Assembly: GCA_035649235.1 (NCBI GenBank)
Contig: DASRJX010000239.1
Span: 1-7,812, forward strand
Origin: DASRJX01 sp035649235
GTDB lineage: Bacteria; Acidobacteriota; Polarisedimenticolia; Gp22-AA2
Direction: 5' to 3'
Length of the DNA stretch: 7,812 nucleotides
This document shows positions 1 through 6,570 of this stretch, in pieces. The stretch's first letter is position 1. Every line of letters starts with the position of its first letter. The notes beneath the pieces were generated by a model that was not told where the DNA came from, did not search any database, and saw only the letters and a program-made list of their open reading frames with translations. A program made the position numbers and the translations under genes.

Positions 1-543
1 CAGTGGCTCACGGTTCCGGTGCACCACCGCCTCCCGATGCGCCTCCTCGACGTCCAGGTGGACGACACCGCCGGATGGCGGCGCAAGCACCAGGAGGCGC
101 TGAGGCAGTGCTACGCCCGCGCGCCCCACCGGCAGGACGTCCTGCCGCGGCTCCTGCACCTCCTCGACCGGCCCCATGCGTCGCTGGCGGATCTCAATGC
201 CACCGGCGTTCGCCTCCTGGCCGATCTTCTCGGGGTCCGCACGGCCGTCGTCCTGGCCTCGAGCCTCGAGGATGTCCCCTCGGGTAAAGACGAGCGCCTC
301 ATCGATCTCTGCCGTCGCTTCCGCTGCGACTCCTACCTGGCCGGAGCCGGGGGTCGCGATTACATGGATCCGGAAGCCTGGCGGCGGGCGGGAATCGCCG
401 TCGAGTTCCAGGACTTCGTCCACCCCGTCTACACCCAGTCCTACCCGGGGTTCGAGCCGAACCTCTCGGCGGTCGACTTCCTGATGCACCGGGGAACGGG
501 TGGAGAGCGCCGTCTCCAGGCGCCTGGTGCCGTGGCGGCATGA
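1..543 (+). CDS. WbqC family protein, 5' end outside the window
   Basis: The reading frame is open from base 1 and gives 180 residues before the TGA at 541-543. The start lies upstream; a GTG at 19 is in frame but sits inside the conserved WLTVPV stretch, so it is not the start. The family is normally somewhat over 200 residues, so roughly the first 40-60 are missing. Visible family hallmarks are WLTVPV near the left edge, a W..KH segment, the helical SLADLN region, KDERLIDLC, a DSYLAGAGGRDYM block, VEFQDFVHPVY.Q and a C-terminal LSAVDFLMHRG. WbqC-like proteins (Pfam WbqC family) are found in O-antigen and surface-polysaccharide loci. Their chemistry is not firmly settled; a role in modifying an amino sugar is often suspected. 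The stop overlaps the next gene's ATG as ATGA, which indicates translational coupling. Family assignment is firm; function is inferred from context. Confidence 0.85.
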   Translation, partial: QWLTVPVHHRLPMRLLDVQVDDTAGWRRKHQEALRQCYARAPHRQDVLPRLLHLLDRPHASLADLNATGVRLLADLLGVRTAVVLASSLEDVPSGKDERLIDLCRRFRCDSYLAGAGGRDYMDPEAWRRAGIAVEFQDFVHPVYTQSYPGFEPNLSAVDFLMHRGTGGERRLQAPGAVAA

Positions 544-1199
544 ACATCCTGGCGATCGGCGCCCACCCCGATGACATCGAGTTCGGCTGCGGCGGCACCC
601 TCATCAAGTACGCCCGCAAGGGAGCGAGCCTCGAGATCCTGGTGATGACCGACGGATCGCGCGGCGGCAGCGCGCGGGTGCGTCGGCGCGAGCAGGACGC
701 AGCGGCGGGCATCCTGGGCATTTCCAGAGTCCATTGGGGAGGCTACCGCGACACCATCCTTCCGTCGGTGCGCCACCTGATCGATCGCATGGAGGGAGTG
801 ATCCGCCGGGCGCGCCCCGACTTCATCTTCGTCAACGACCCTTCAGACACCCACCAGGACCATCGCCAGGTGGCGCGCGCCGCCATCTCGGCCACGCGCT
901 ACGCGCGCAACGTCCTGTTCTACGAAGGGCCGACGACGGTGAACTTCACGCCGACGGTGTTCATCGACATCGCGCGCGAGATCGAATCCAAGGTCCGCGC
1001 CCTGCGCCGGCACCACAGTCAGATCTCCAAGACCCGCATCGAGGGAATGCCGATCTGCGACATCGCCCGCGCCTCGGCGCACTTCCGGGGCGTCCAGGGG
1101 CGGGTCCGCTGGGCCGAAGGGTTCGTGCCGCTGCGGCTGTTCATCAACATCACCGGATCGCGGGACGGAGGATCAGCCCGCGCGCGGCGGGCGCGATGA
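540..1199 (+). CDS. PIG-L/LmbE family zinc-dependent N-deacetylase
   Basis: This 219-residue cytoplasmic protein starts at an ATG that overlaps the upstream stop (ATGA). It has the signature of PIG-L/LmbE deacetylases: AHPDD at residues 8-12, supplying the catalytic Asp and metal-binding His/Asp, a Gly-rich turn (GCGGT, 16-20), a MTDG strand at 37-39, an RRREQ segment near 48-52, and the second metal motif HQDH at 105-108 after PDFIFVNDPSDT. Family members remove acetyl or similar acyl groups from GlcNAc-type substrates (GlcNAc-PI, mycothiol and bacillithiol precursors, antibiotic and O-antigen sugars). No signal peptide is visible and the length is normal for the bacterial branch. Its position between a WbqC gene and a sugar aminotransferase suggests action on a nucleotide-linked or lipid-linked amino sugar. 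The exact substrate cannot be read from sequence. Confidence 0.92.
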   Translation: MNILAIGAHPDDIEFGCGGTLIKYARKGASLEILVMTDGSRGGSARVRRREQDAAAGILGISRVHWGGYRDTILPSVRHLIDRMEGVIRRARPDFIFVNDPSDTHQDHRQVARAAISATRYARNVLFYEGPTTVNFTPTVFIDIAREIESKVRALRRHHSQISKTRIEGMPICDIARASAHFRGVQGRVRWAEGFVPLRLFINITGSRDGGSARARRAR

Positions 1200-2281
1200 G
1201 GGCCCTCGCCCTCGTGCCCCCGCCGGGAACCGTCCCGGTGCCGCACGCGCGCCCAAGCCTGGGACGTGAGGAGGAGGCGGCGGCCCTGCGCGTCCTGCGC
1301 TCGGGCCGGCTGGCGCCGGGAAGGGAGGCGGCCCGGCTGGAGACGCTCGTGGCGCGGATGGCCGGCGCCGCGGACGCTCTCGCCACTGCCTCGGGAACCC
1401 TGTCCCTGACTCTCGCATTGCGCGCCCTCGGCCTCCGTTCCAGGGACGCCGTAGCGGTCCCCTCCTACACCTGCGCCGCGCTCCTGCACGCGGTGCGCGC
1501 GGTGCCGGCGCGGCCGCTCGTCTGCGACGTCGATCCGGAGAGCCTCTGTCTCGACCCGCAGGATCTGAGACGCCGGGCCGGCCAGGCGCTGCGCGCCGTC
1601 GTGGTGGTCCATCCCTTCGGCCATCCGGCCGAGGTGGAGGACTGCCGCGTCCGGGACGCGTATCTCGTCGAGGACTGCGCGCAGTCTCCGGGAGCGTTCC
1701 AGCGCGGCGCCCCGGTGGGATCCCGTGGGGACGCCGCCATCTTTTCGTTCGGTCCGACGAAGCTCGTCACCTGCGGCGGTCCGGGAGGCGCCCTGGCCTC
1801 CTCGTCCGCGCGCGTCGTCCGACGGGCGCGCGACCTGGCGGAGCACGACGAGAAGGAGGATGCGACGCCACGTCTCAACGGCCTCATGGGGGACCTGCAC
1901 GCCGCCATCGCGGCGGCCCAGATCGGGAGGATCGGCGACCTCGTGGACCGCCGCCGCGCCATCGCCAGCCGTTACGACGCCGCCTTCGAGGATCGGGGAT
2001 GGACGAAGCCGCGGGCGATCGCGGGCGCGCGCGACGTCGCCTACCGCTACCTGCTGCGGATCCCGCGCGGCGCCGCCCCGCTCCTCGACGGCCTGCAGGC
2101 GAGCGGCGTCATGGCGCGCCGGCCGGTCTTCAGGCCCCTGCACGAGCTCTGTCCGGGAACGCGCCGCTGTCCCGGGGCGAAGGCGGCGCACGAGCAGTGG
2201 ATCTCGCTGCCGCTGTGGCCGGCGATGAGCGACCGCGACGTGGAGCAGGTCATCTCGGCCGTGCTGCGATGCCGCTCGTAG
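1196..2281 (+). CDS. DegT/DnrJ/EryC1 family PLP-dependent sugar aminotransferase
   Basis: The protein has 361 residues, normal for this fold-type I family. It transfers an amino group, usually from glutamate, to a keto group of a nucleotide-activated sugar. The PLP-binding lysine is K189 in SFGPTKLVTCGGPGG. The VEDCAQ segment at 158-163 supplies the Asp that contacts the pyridine nitrogen and the adjacent Gln. A TASGTLSLTLALRALG region (64-79) binds the phosphate, and AVPSYTCAA (87-95) is the usual substrate-loop block. The C-terminal region has the ISLPLWPAM segment typical of the family. The ATG at 1196 overlaps the deacetylase stop (ATGA); a GGAGGAT lies about 24 bases upstream, too far for a standard ribosome site, so coupling is likely and the start could lie a few codons downstream (in-frame GTG at 1214). 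The ring position aminated (3- or 4-amino) cannot be told from sequence. Confidence 0.93.
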   Translation: MRALALVPPPGTVPVPHARPSLGREEEAAALRVLRSGRLAPGREAARLETLVARMAGAADALATASGTLSLTLALRALGLRSRDAVAVPSYTCAALLHAVRAVPARPLVCDVDPESLCLDPQDLRRRAGQALRAVVVVHPFGHPAEVEDCRVRDAYLVEDCAQSPGAFQRGAPVGSRGDAAIFSFGPTKLVTCGGPGGALASSSARVVRRARDLAEHDEKEDATPRLNGLMGDLHAAIAAAQIGRIGDLVDRRRAIASRYDAAFEDRGWTKPRAIAGARDVAYRYLLRIPRGAAPLLDGLQASGVMARRPVFRPLHELCPGTRRCPGAKAAHEQWISLPLWPAMSDRDVEQVISAVLRCRS

Positions 2282-3387
2282 CCCTCCTCGCCGCCGCCAT
2301 CTGGTTCGTGGCACGGCCCACGTGGGCAGGGCCCTTCGAGGTCGCGGGCGCGGCCCTCCTGGCCGCTTACGGACTGACGCCCGCCGCGCGGCTGGTCGCC
2401 CTCGGGTGGGGCGTCCTCGACGCGCCGGAGCCCCGCAAGAGCCATCGCGTGCCCACCCCCAAGCTCGGAGGCACGGCCGTCGTGGCGGCGTTCGTCCTGG
2501 TGACGGGACGGCGCGTCCTCCTCGACGTCGAGCTGCTGGCGATCGTCGTCTGTGCCCTGATCCTGATGGCGGCCGGGGCCCTGGACGACACGCGCGGCCT
2601 CCCGGCCTGGCTGCGCCTCGCCCTGCAGACGGCCTGCGCGGCTGGAGTGATCGGCGCCGGCGTGCGGCTGCACGTCCTCCCGGACTCCGCCGGCGCCGCC
2701 GGAGCCGCGGGCGACCTCGCGCTGACTCTGCTCTGGATCATCGGCATCACCAACGCCTACAACTTCATCGACGGCATCGACGGCCTCGCCGCCGCGCTCG
2801 GAGGCATGATCGCCCTGCTTCTCGCCGTGGTGGCGGCCGACGCGGGCCAGACGTCCCTGGTCGTGGCCTGCGCCGCCCTCGCCGGGGCGCTCCTTGGCTT
2901 CCTGCCGCACAATCTTAGGCCCGGCCGGGCCGCCTCGATCTTCCTCGGCGACTCCGGGAGCGGCAGCGTCGGCTTCCTGCTCGCGACGCTCGCCGTCCAG
3001 GTCGACTGGGCCGAAGGGGATCCCCTGGTCGCGCTGACAGCGCCGGTTCTCATCTTCAGCGTCCTCATCTACGACATGCTGCAGACGACGGTGTCGCGTC
3101 TCGCCACGGGCCGGGTGCGGTCGTTCCGCGAGTGGATCGACTACACGGGACGGGACCACATCCACCACCGTTTGAGCGTCGTGCTCGGCGGCCCGCGCCG
3201 TGCGCTGGCGCTCATCCTGACCCTCGCCCTCGGGCTCGGACTGTCGGCGCTCGGGCTCCGCCGCGGCTCCAACGGGGAGGCGGTGATCTTCCTGGTGCAC
3301 GGCACCCTCATTCTGCTGGTCGTCGAGATCCTGCTCGGCGCGGCGCGCCGGGTGCGCGGCCGGACCGCGGGAGACCAGGCCCCATGA
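2269..3387 (+). CDS. WecA/MraY family polyprenyl-phosphate sugar-1-phosphate transferase
   Basis: This 372-residue polytopic membrane protein starts at an ATG inside the aminotransferase gene (13-base overlap). It transfers a sugar-1-phosphate (GlcNAc-1-P or a related HexNAc) from a UDP-sugar to undecaprenyl phosphate on the cytoplasmic face, the first step of lipid-linked glycan assembly. Family landmarks occur in order: KSHRVPTPKLGG at 57-68, the DD pair at 106-107 (ALDDTRG), NAYNFIDGIDGLA at 162-174 with D168 and D171, FLGDSGS at 225-231, and the cytoplasmic loop DHIHHRL at 296-302. About ten hydrophobic segments separate these loops. The HIHH loop and absence of MraY-specific sequence favour the WecA/WbpL/TagO branch over peptidoglycan MraY, as does the polysaccharide setting. 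A short Ala/Gly loop (141-148) between two membrane segments is slightly unusual. The sugar used is inferred only from family. Confidence 0.93.
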   Translation: MPLVALLAAAIWFVARPTWAGPFEVAGAALLAAYGLTPAARLVALGWGVLDAPEPRKSHRVPTPKLGGTAVVAAFVLVTGRRVLLDVELLAIVVCALILMAAGALDDTRGLPAWLRLALQTACAAGVIGAGVRLHVLPDSAGAAGAAGDLALTLLWIIGITNAYNFIDGIDGLAAALGGMIALLLAVVAADAGQTSLVVACAALAGALLGFLPHNLRPGRAASIFLGDSGSGSVGFLLATLAVQVDWAEGDPLVALTAPVLIFSVLIYDMLQTTVSRLATGRVRSFREWIDYTGRDHIHHRLSVVLGGPRRALALILTLALGLGLSALGLRRGSNGEAVIFLVHGTLILLVVEILLGAARRVRGRTAGDQAP

Positions 3388-4538
3388 CGGAGCCGCGAGT
3401 CCTGTTCGCGGTCAACGATTTCCCGCCGCTGTTCGGCGGCGAGTCCACCCTGTACCACGGTCTGGCCCGGCACCTGCCGGCCGGGGAGGCCGCCGTCCTG
3501 GCGCCCCGTCTTCCCGGGGACCAGGCGTGCGACCGGGACCTTCCGGTGCGGGTCTTCAGGCGCCGCATCCCGGAGCATGGAGGCCACCTCAGCCGCCTGG
3601 CGCGATCCGCCTGCGCCCTGGCCCGCCTGGAGGTGCTGTTGAGCGCGCACCGCTACCGCTATCTCGTCTGCGGCCAGCTCCTGTCGCTCGGCGTGCCGGT
3701 GCGCCTGCTGGCGCTCCTGCACGGCCTGCCGTACGCGGTCTTCGTGCACGGGGCCGACCTGCTCGACTACCACGATCGTCCGCCCTGGGGCCGCCTGGCC
3801 CGCTGGGTGGTCGAGGGGGCCGACGCGGTCCTGGTCAACAGCCGCTTCACGGGCGCCCTCGTCGAACGCCTGCTCCCCGGCGCCGCCCGCCGCATCGTCG
3901 TTCTGCCCATGGGCGTCAGCAGCCCTCAACCGCCGTCGGACAGCCAGCTGGCCGATCTACGCCGGCGGTATCGGCTGGAGGGAGGCCCGGTCCTGCTCTC
4001 GGTGGCGCGCCTGGTCCCCTGCAAGGGGCACGACGTCGTCCTGCGCGCTCTCCCCAGCCTGCTCCGGCACCACCCCGATCTGCGTTACCTGATCGTCGGA
4101 GCGGGGCCGCAGCGCGCCTCCCTCGAGCGCCTTGCCGCCGATCTGGGCGTGGCCGAGAGTGTCGTCTTCTGCGGCCTCGTGCCACAGGCGGAGCTGCCGG
4201 CCCATTTCCGCGTCGCGACTCTCTTCGTGCTGTTGAGCCGGGCCACGGGGCAGTACGACGGTCTGGAGGGGTTCGGCCTCGCCTTCCTCGAGGCGGCCAG
4301 CCACGGCCTGCCGGCGATCGGCGGCCGCTCGGGGGGCGTGCCCGAGGCGGTGCAGGAGGAGCTGACCGGCCTGCTCGTGCCGCCCCTCGACCTGGAGGCG
4401 TTCGCGGCCGCCGCGGAGCGTCTGCTCGGCGATCCGGGGGCGCGAGCCCGGATGTCGGAGGCGGCCCGCCTCTGGGCGCTCAGCCACACCTGGGAGCGAT
4501 CGGCCTCCGTCCTGCGTTCGGTCTGGAGCGGAGACTAA
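3384..4538 (+). CDS. GT4 family (GT-B fold) glycosyltransferase
   Basis: The 384-residue protein has the two-lobed plan of retaining GT4 enzymes. The N-terminal acceptor lobe has FPPLFGGESTLYHGLARHLP at 13-32 and VHGADLL near 121-127. A linker VLVNSRFT at 149-156 leads to the donor lobe: LLSVARLVPCKGHD at 204-217 with K214, LIVGAGPQ at 236-243, VFCGLVP at 261-267, then the EX7E motif from E295 to E303 in EGFGLAFLE and GGVPEAV at 317-323. These bind the nucleotide-sugar diphosphate. No signal peptide is present; such enzymes act at the inner face of the cytoplasmic membrane, adding a sugar to the growing lipid-linked oligosaccharide. The ATG overlaps the stop of the WecA-like gene (ATGA), and a GGGAG at 3369-3373 is a suitable ribosome site. 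It probably adds an early residue after the WecA-like step; donor and acceptor are unknown. Confidence 0.92.
   Translation: MTEPRVLFAVNDFPPLFGGESTLYHGLARHLPAGEAAVLAPRLPGDQACDRDLPVRVFRRRIPEHGGHLSRLARSACALARLEVLLSAHRYRYLVCGQLLSLGVPVRLLALLHGLPYAVFVHGADLLDYHDRPPWGRLARWVVEGADAVLVNSRFTGALVERLLPGAARRIVVLPMGVSSPQPPSDSQLADLRRRYRLEGGPVLLSVARLVPCKGHDVVLRALPSLLRHHPDLRYLIVGAGPQRASLERLAADLGVAESVVFCGLVPQAELPAHFRVATLFVLLSRATGQYDGLEGFGLAFLEAASHGLPAIGGRSGGVPEAVQEELTGLLVPPLDLEAFAAAAERLLGDPGARARMSEAARLWALSHTWERSASVLRSVWSGD
4530..4533 (+). promoter_or_regulatory. Ribosome binding site supporting the GTG start at 4543
   Basis: A GGAG lies 9 bases ahead of the GTG at 4543, overlapping the last codons of the glycosyltransferase gene. 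It supports the GTG start, which is independently required because it puts the catalytic cysteine at residue 2. Confidence 0.6.
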
Positions 4539-4542
4539 GATC

Positions 4543-6522
4543 GTGTGCGGCATCGCCGGATCGCTCAGCCTCGACGGACAGCCCGTGACGCACGGCGACG
4601 TCAAGGCGATCACGGACGCGCTCGAGCACCGCGGTCCGGACGAGGGCGCGGTGGTGCTCCTGGGGCGCGACGCCGGCCTCGGGCGGGCGCGGATCGCCCT
4701 CGGCCACAGGAGGCTCAAGGTCGTCGACCTCACCTCCGCGGCGGCCCAGCCGATGCGGGACGCGCACGAGCGCGGCTACCTCGTGTACAACGGCGAGCTG
4801 TACAACTCGAAGGAGCTGCGCGCCGAGCTCGAGAGCCGGGGGATCCGCTTCCGCTCCCGCTCCGACACCGAGGTCGTCCTGATGGCGCTTCTGGCCTGGG
4901 GGCCGCGCGAGGCGCTCCGCCGGATGAACGGGATGTTCGCGTTCGGCTTCTGGGATCAGTCGCGGCAGCGGCTGACGCTGGCGCGGGACCGGTTCGGAGA
5001 GAAGCCGCTCTACTACGCCGTCACGAAACACCACCTCGTCTTCGCCTCGGAGATCGAGGCCCTGGCGCGGCACGGCGGCGTGCCGCTCGAGGTCGACCCG
5101 GAGGCGGTCGAGCTCTTCCTGACGCTGGGCTACATCCCGGCGCCCTGGAGCATCTACCGGTCGGTGCGCAAGCTGCCGCACGCCTCCTACGTGGAGGCGG
5201 GGGAAGGAATCATTGACGGCCCGCGGCGCTACTACGACCTCGAGGCCGCCTTCTCCCGCCGGCCGCCCGAGCGCCCCGAGGAGGCGACGCGCGATCTCCT
5301 CGCCGCGTCGGTGCGCCGCCGCCTGGCCGCGGAGGTGCCGCTCGGAGCGTTCCTGTCCGGAGGCATCGATTCCTCCGCCGTCGTCACCTACATGCGCCGC
5401 GCCCTGCCCCATCCGCCCCACACGTACTCGGTCGGCATCCAGGGAGCGCCCTGGCTCGACGAGGCAAAGGCGGCGCGCCGGCTGGCGCGCGACATCGGCA
5501 CCGAGCACCACGAGGTCCGCCTCGACGCGCGGCGGCTCCTGGACGAGATCCCGGGAGCGCTCCTGGCGTTCGGCGAGCCGTTCGCCGACTCGAGCGCCGT
5601 CGCCTGCTCGCTGATCGCGCGGGAGGCGCGACGCGGGCTCACGGTCGCCCTTTCGGGCGACGGCGGCGACGAAGTGTTCGGCGGCTACCGCCTCTATCGC
5701 GCCCTCGCCTCGGCTCGACTCCTCGCGAAGCTCCCCTCTCCAGCCCAGGCCGCGCTACGCGCGCTCATCCATCCGCTGCCGGCCCGCTACGGCGCCGGGA
5801 TGGCCGGGGCGGTGCACCGGGCGCGCAAGCTGCTGGACGGCCTGTCGACCGACCTGGCGGCGACTCACGCCGCCTGGATGTCGATCCTGCCGCCCGAGGC
5901 GCGCCGGGCGCTCCGTCCCGGGATCCAGGACCAGGGGCTGGCGCGCGCCATCGTCGAGGCGCGCTACCGGCGCTTCGGCCCGGGGCTCGACCGGGTCCTG
6001 GCGGTCGAGATCGATCTGCCGCTCCCGGACGACATGCTGGCCAAGGTCGACCGCACCAGCATGCGTCATTCGCTCGAGGTGCGGGCGCCGTTTCTCGATC
6101 CGGAGCTGGTCGAGATGTCCCTGACGCTCCAGGCGTCGGCCCACTTCTCGTACAGCACCTCGAAGCGTCTCCTGAGGCGGGCCCTGCGCGGCGTGGTTCC
6201 GGACCGCGTCCTGGACGCTCCGAAGCGCGGCTTCGAGGTTCCCGTCGGCCACTGGCTGACGGGCCCGATTGCACCGCTGTACCACGACGTCGTCACGCCG
6301 CGGGCGATGCAGGAGGTGGCCGGCCTCGACGAACGCGTCGCCGCCTCCTGGTACGAGTCCCACCTGAACCGGCATTCCGAGCGCGGCCGGGCGCTCTGGG
6401 CGCTGTTCGTACTCTGCTACTGGCACCAGGTGACGCGCGCCCGCGCGGCCGGCCCCGCCTTCCGGGCCTCCGCCGTGCCGTCCACAGCGCCGGCCCCCGT
6501 CGCGGCGTCCAGGTTATCCTGA
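4543..6522 (+). CDS. asnB: Asparagine synthetase (glutamine-hydrolysing) type amidotransferase
   Basis: This 659-residue cytoplasmic enzyme has two domains. The N-terminal Ntn glutaminase begins M-C-G-I-A-G; Met removal exposes the nucleophile Cys2, which fixes the GTG at 4543 as the start. It also shows EHRGPDE (28-34), LGHRRL (53-58), VYNGELYN (81-88) and RSDTEVVL (106-113). The C-terminal AsnB synthetase domain has the ATP pyrophosphatase loop LSGGIDSS at 271-278 and SGDGGDEVFGGY at 371-382. The reaction family uses glutamine-derived ammonia and ATP to convert a carboxylate to an amide through an adenylate. The last 26 or so residues (from about 634) form an Ala/Pro/Ser-rich tail beyond the conserved domain. 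Only 4 bases separate it from the glycosyltransferase gene, so it belongs to the operon. Homologues in polysaccharide loci are thought to amidate sugar acids; plain asparagine synthesis is the alternative. All key residues are present, so it should be active. Confidence 0.95.
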   Translation: MCGIAGSLSLDGQPVTHGDVKAITDALEHRGPDEGAVVLLGRDAGLGRARIALGHRRLKVVDLTSAAAQPMRDAHERGYLVYNGELYNSKELRAELESRGIRFRSRSDTEVVLMALLAWGPREALRRMNGMFAFGFWDQSRQRLTLARDRFGEKPLYYAVTKHHLVFASEIEALARHGGVPLEVDPEAVELFLTLGYIPAPWSIYRSVRKLPHASYVEAGEGIIDGPRRYYDLEAAFSRRPPERPEEATRDLLAASVRRRLAAEVPLGAFLSGGIDSSAVVTYMRRALPHPPHTYSVGIQGAPWLDEAKAARRLARDIGTEHHEVRLDARRLLDEIPGALLAFGEPFADSSAVACSLIAREARRGLTVALSGDGGDEVFGGYRLYRALASARLLAKLPSPAQAALRALIHPLPARYGAGMAGAVHRARKLLDGLSTDLAATHAAWMSILPPEARRALRPGIQDQGLARAIVEARYRRFGPGLDRVLAVEIDLPLPDDMLAKVDRTSMRHSLEVRAPFLDPELVEMSLTLQASAHFSYSTSKRLLRRALRGVVPDRVLDAPKRGFEVPVGHWLTGPIAPLYHDVVTPRAMQEVAGLDERVAASWYESHLNRHSERGRALWALFVLCYWHQVTRARAAGPAFRASAVPSTAPAPVAASRLS

Positions 6523-6542
6523 AGGCGCCGGCACGGCGCCTT
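6522..6542 (+). terminator. Perfect 9-bp hairpin at the end of the amidotransferase gene
   Basis: AAGGCGCCG at 6522-6530 and its exact reverse complement CGGCGCCTT at 6534-6542 flank a 3-base loop. The hairpin begins at the last base of the TGA stop. There is no T-run after it (TT then CCGCCC), so it is not a classic intrinsic terminator. It may attenuate transcription, stabilise the upstream mRNA end, or be a weak terminator in a GC-rich genome. The gap to the next gene is only 48 bases (6523-6570), and I see no convincing promoter in it. Confidence 0.4.
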
Positions 6543-6559
6543 CCGCCCGTGTCCGCTTC

Positions 6560-6566
6560 AGGGAGA
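6560..6566 (+). promoter_or_regulatory. Ribosome binding site for the exported protein
   Basis: AGGGAGA lies 5 bases ahead of the ATG at 6571. It is the clearest Shine-Dalgarno in the window and supports that start, in contrast to the coupled genes upstream, most of which have weak or distant sites. Confidence 0.7.
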
Positions 6567-6570
6567 CCCC

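Noticed and set aside
526..535. Short palindromic-looking GC-rich bases before the deacetylase start
   Set aside because: Short self-complementary runs are common at this base composition and nothing supports a regulatory role.
734..1195. In-frame upstream extension of the aminotransferase
   Set aside because: It lies over the deacetylase gene in another frame and encodes Arg/Pro-rich sequence. Conserved aminotransferase sequence begins only after the ATG at 1196.
1019..2314. Long leftward open frame of 431 codons opposite the aminotransferase gene
   Set aside because: Its translation is Arg/Gly/Ala/Asp-rich with no domain pattern, and it lies wholly opposite a well-recognised enzyme. Such frames are expected in very GC-rich DNA.
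2689..2712. Short GCC/GGC-rich repeat coding an Ala/Gly loop in the WecA-like protein
   Set aside because: Only about eight codons long, within a loop between membrane segments and consistent with GC bias. Not a meaningful tandem repeat.
2047..3300. Leftward open frame of 417 codons opposite the WecA-like gene
   Set aside because: Low-complexity translation rich in Glu, Arg and Gly, and no family motif. It mirrors a real membrane-protein gene whose motifs are all on the plus strand.
4480..5511. Leftward open frame of 343 codons opposite the amidotransferase N-terminal half
   Set aside because: No recognisable motif, and the plus-strand amidotransferase is certain from its catalytic residues.
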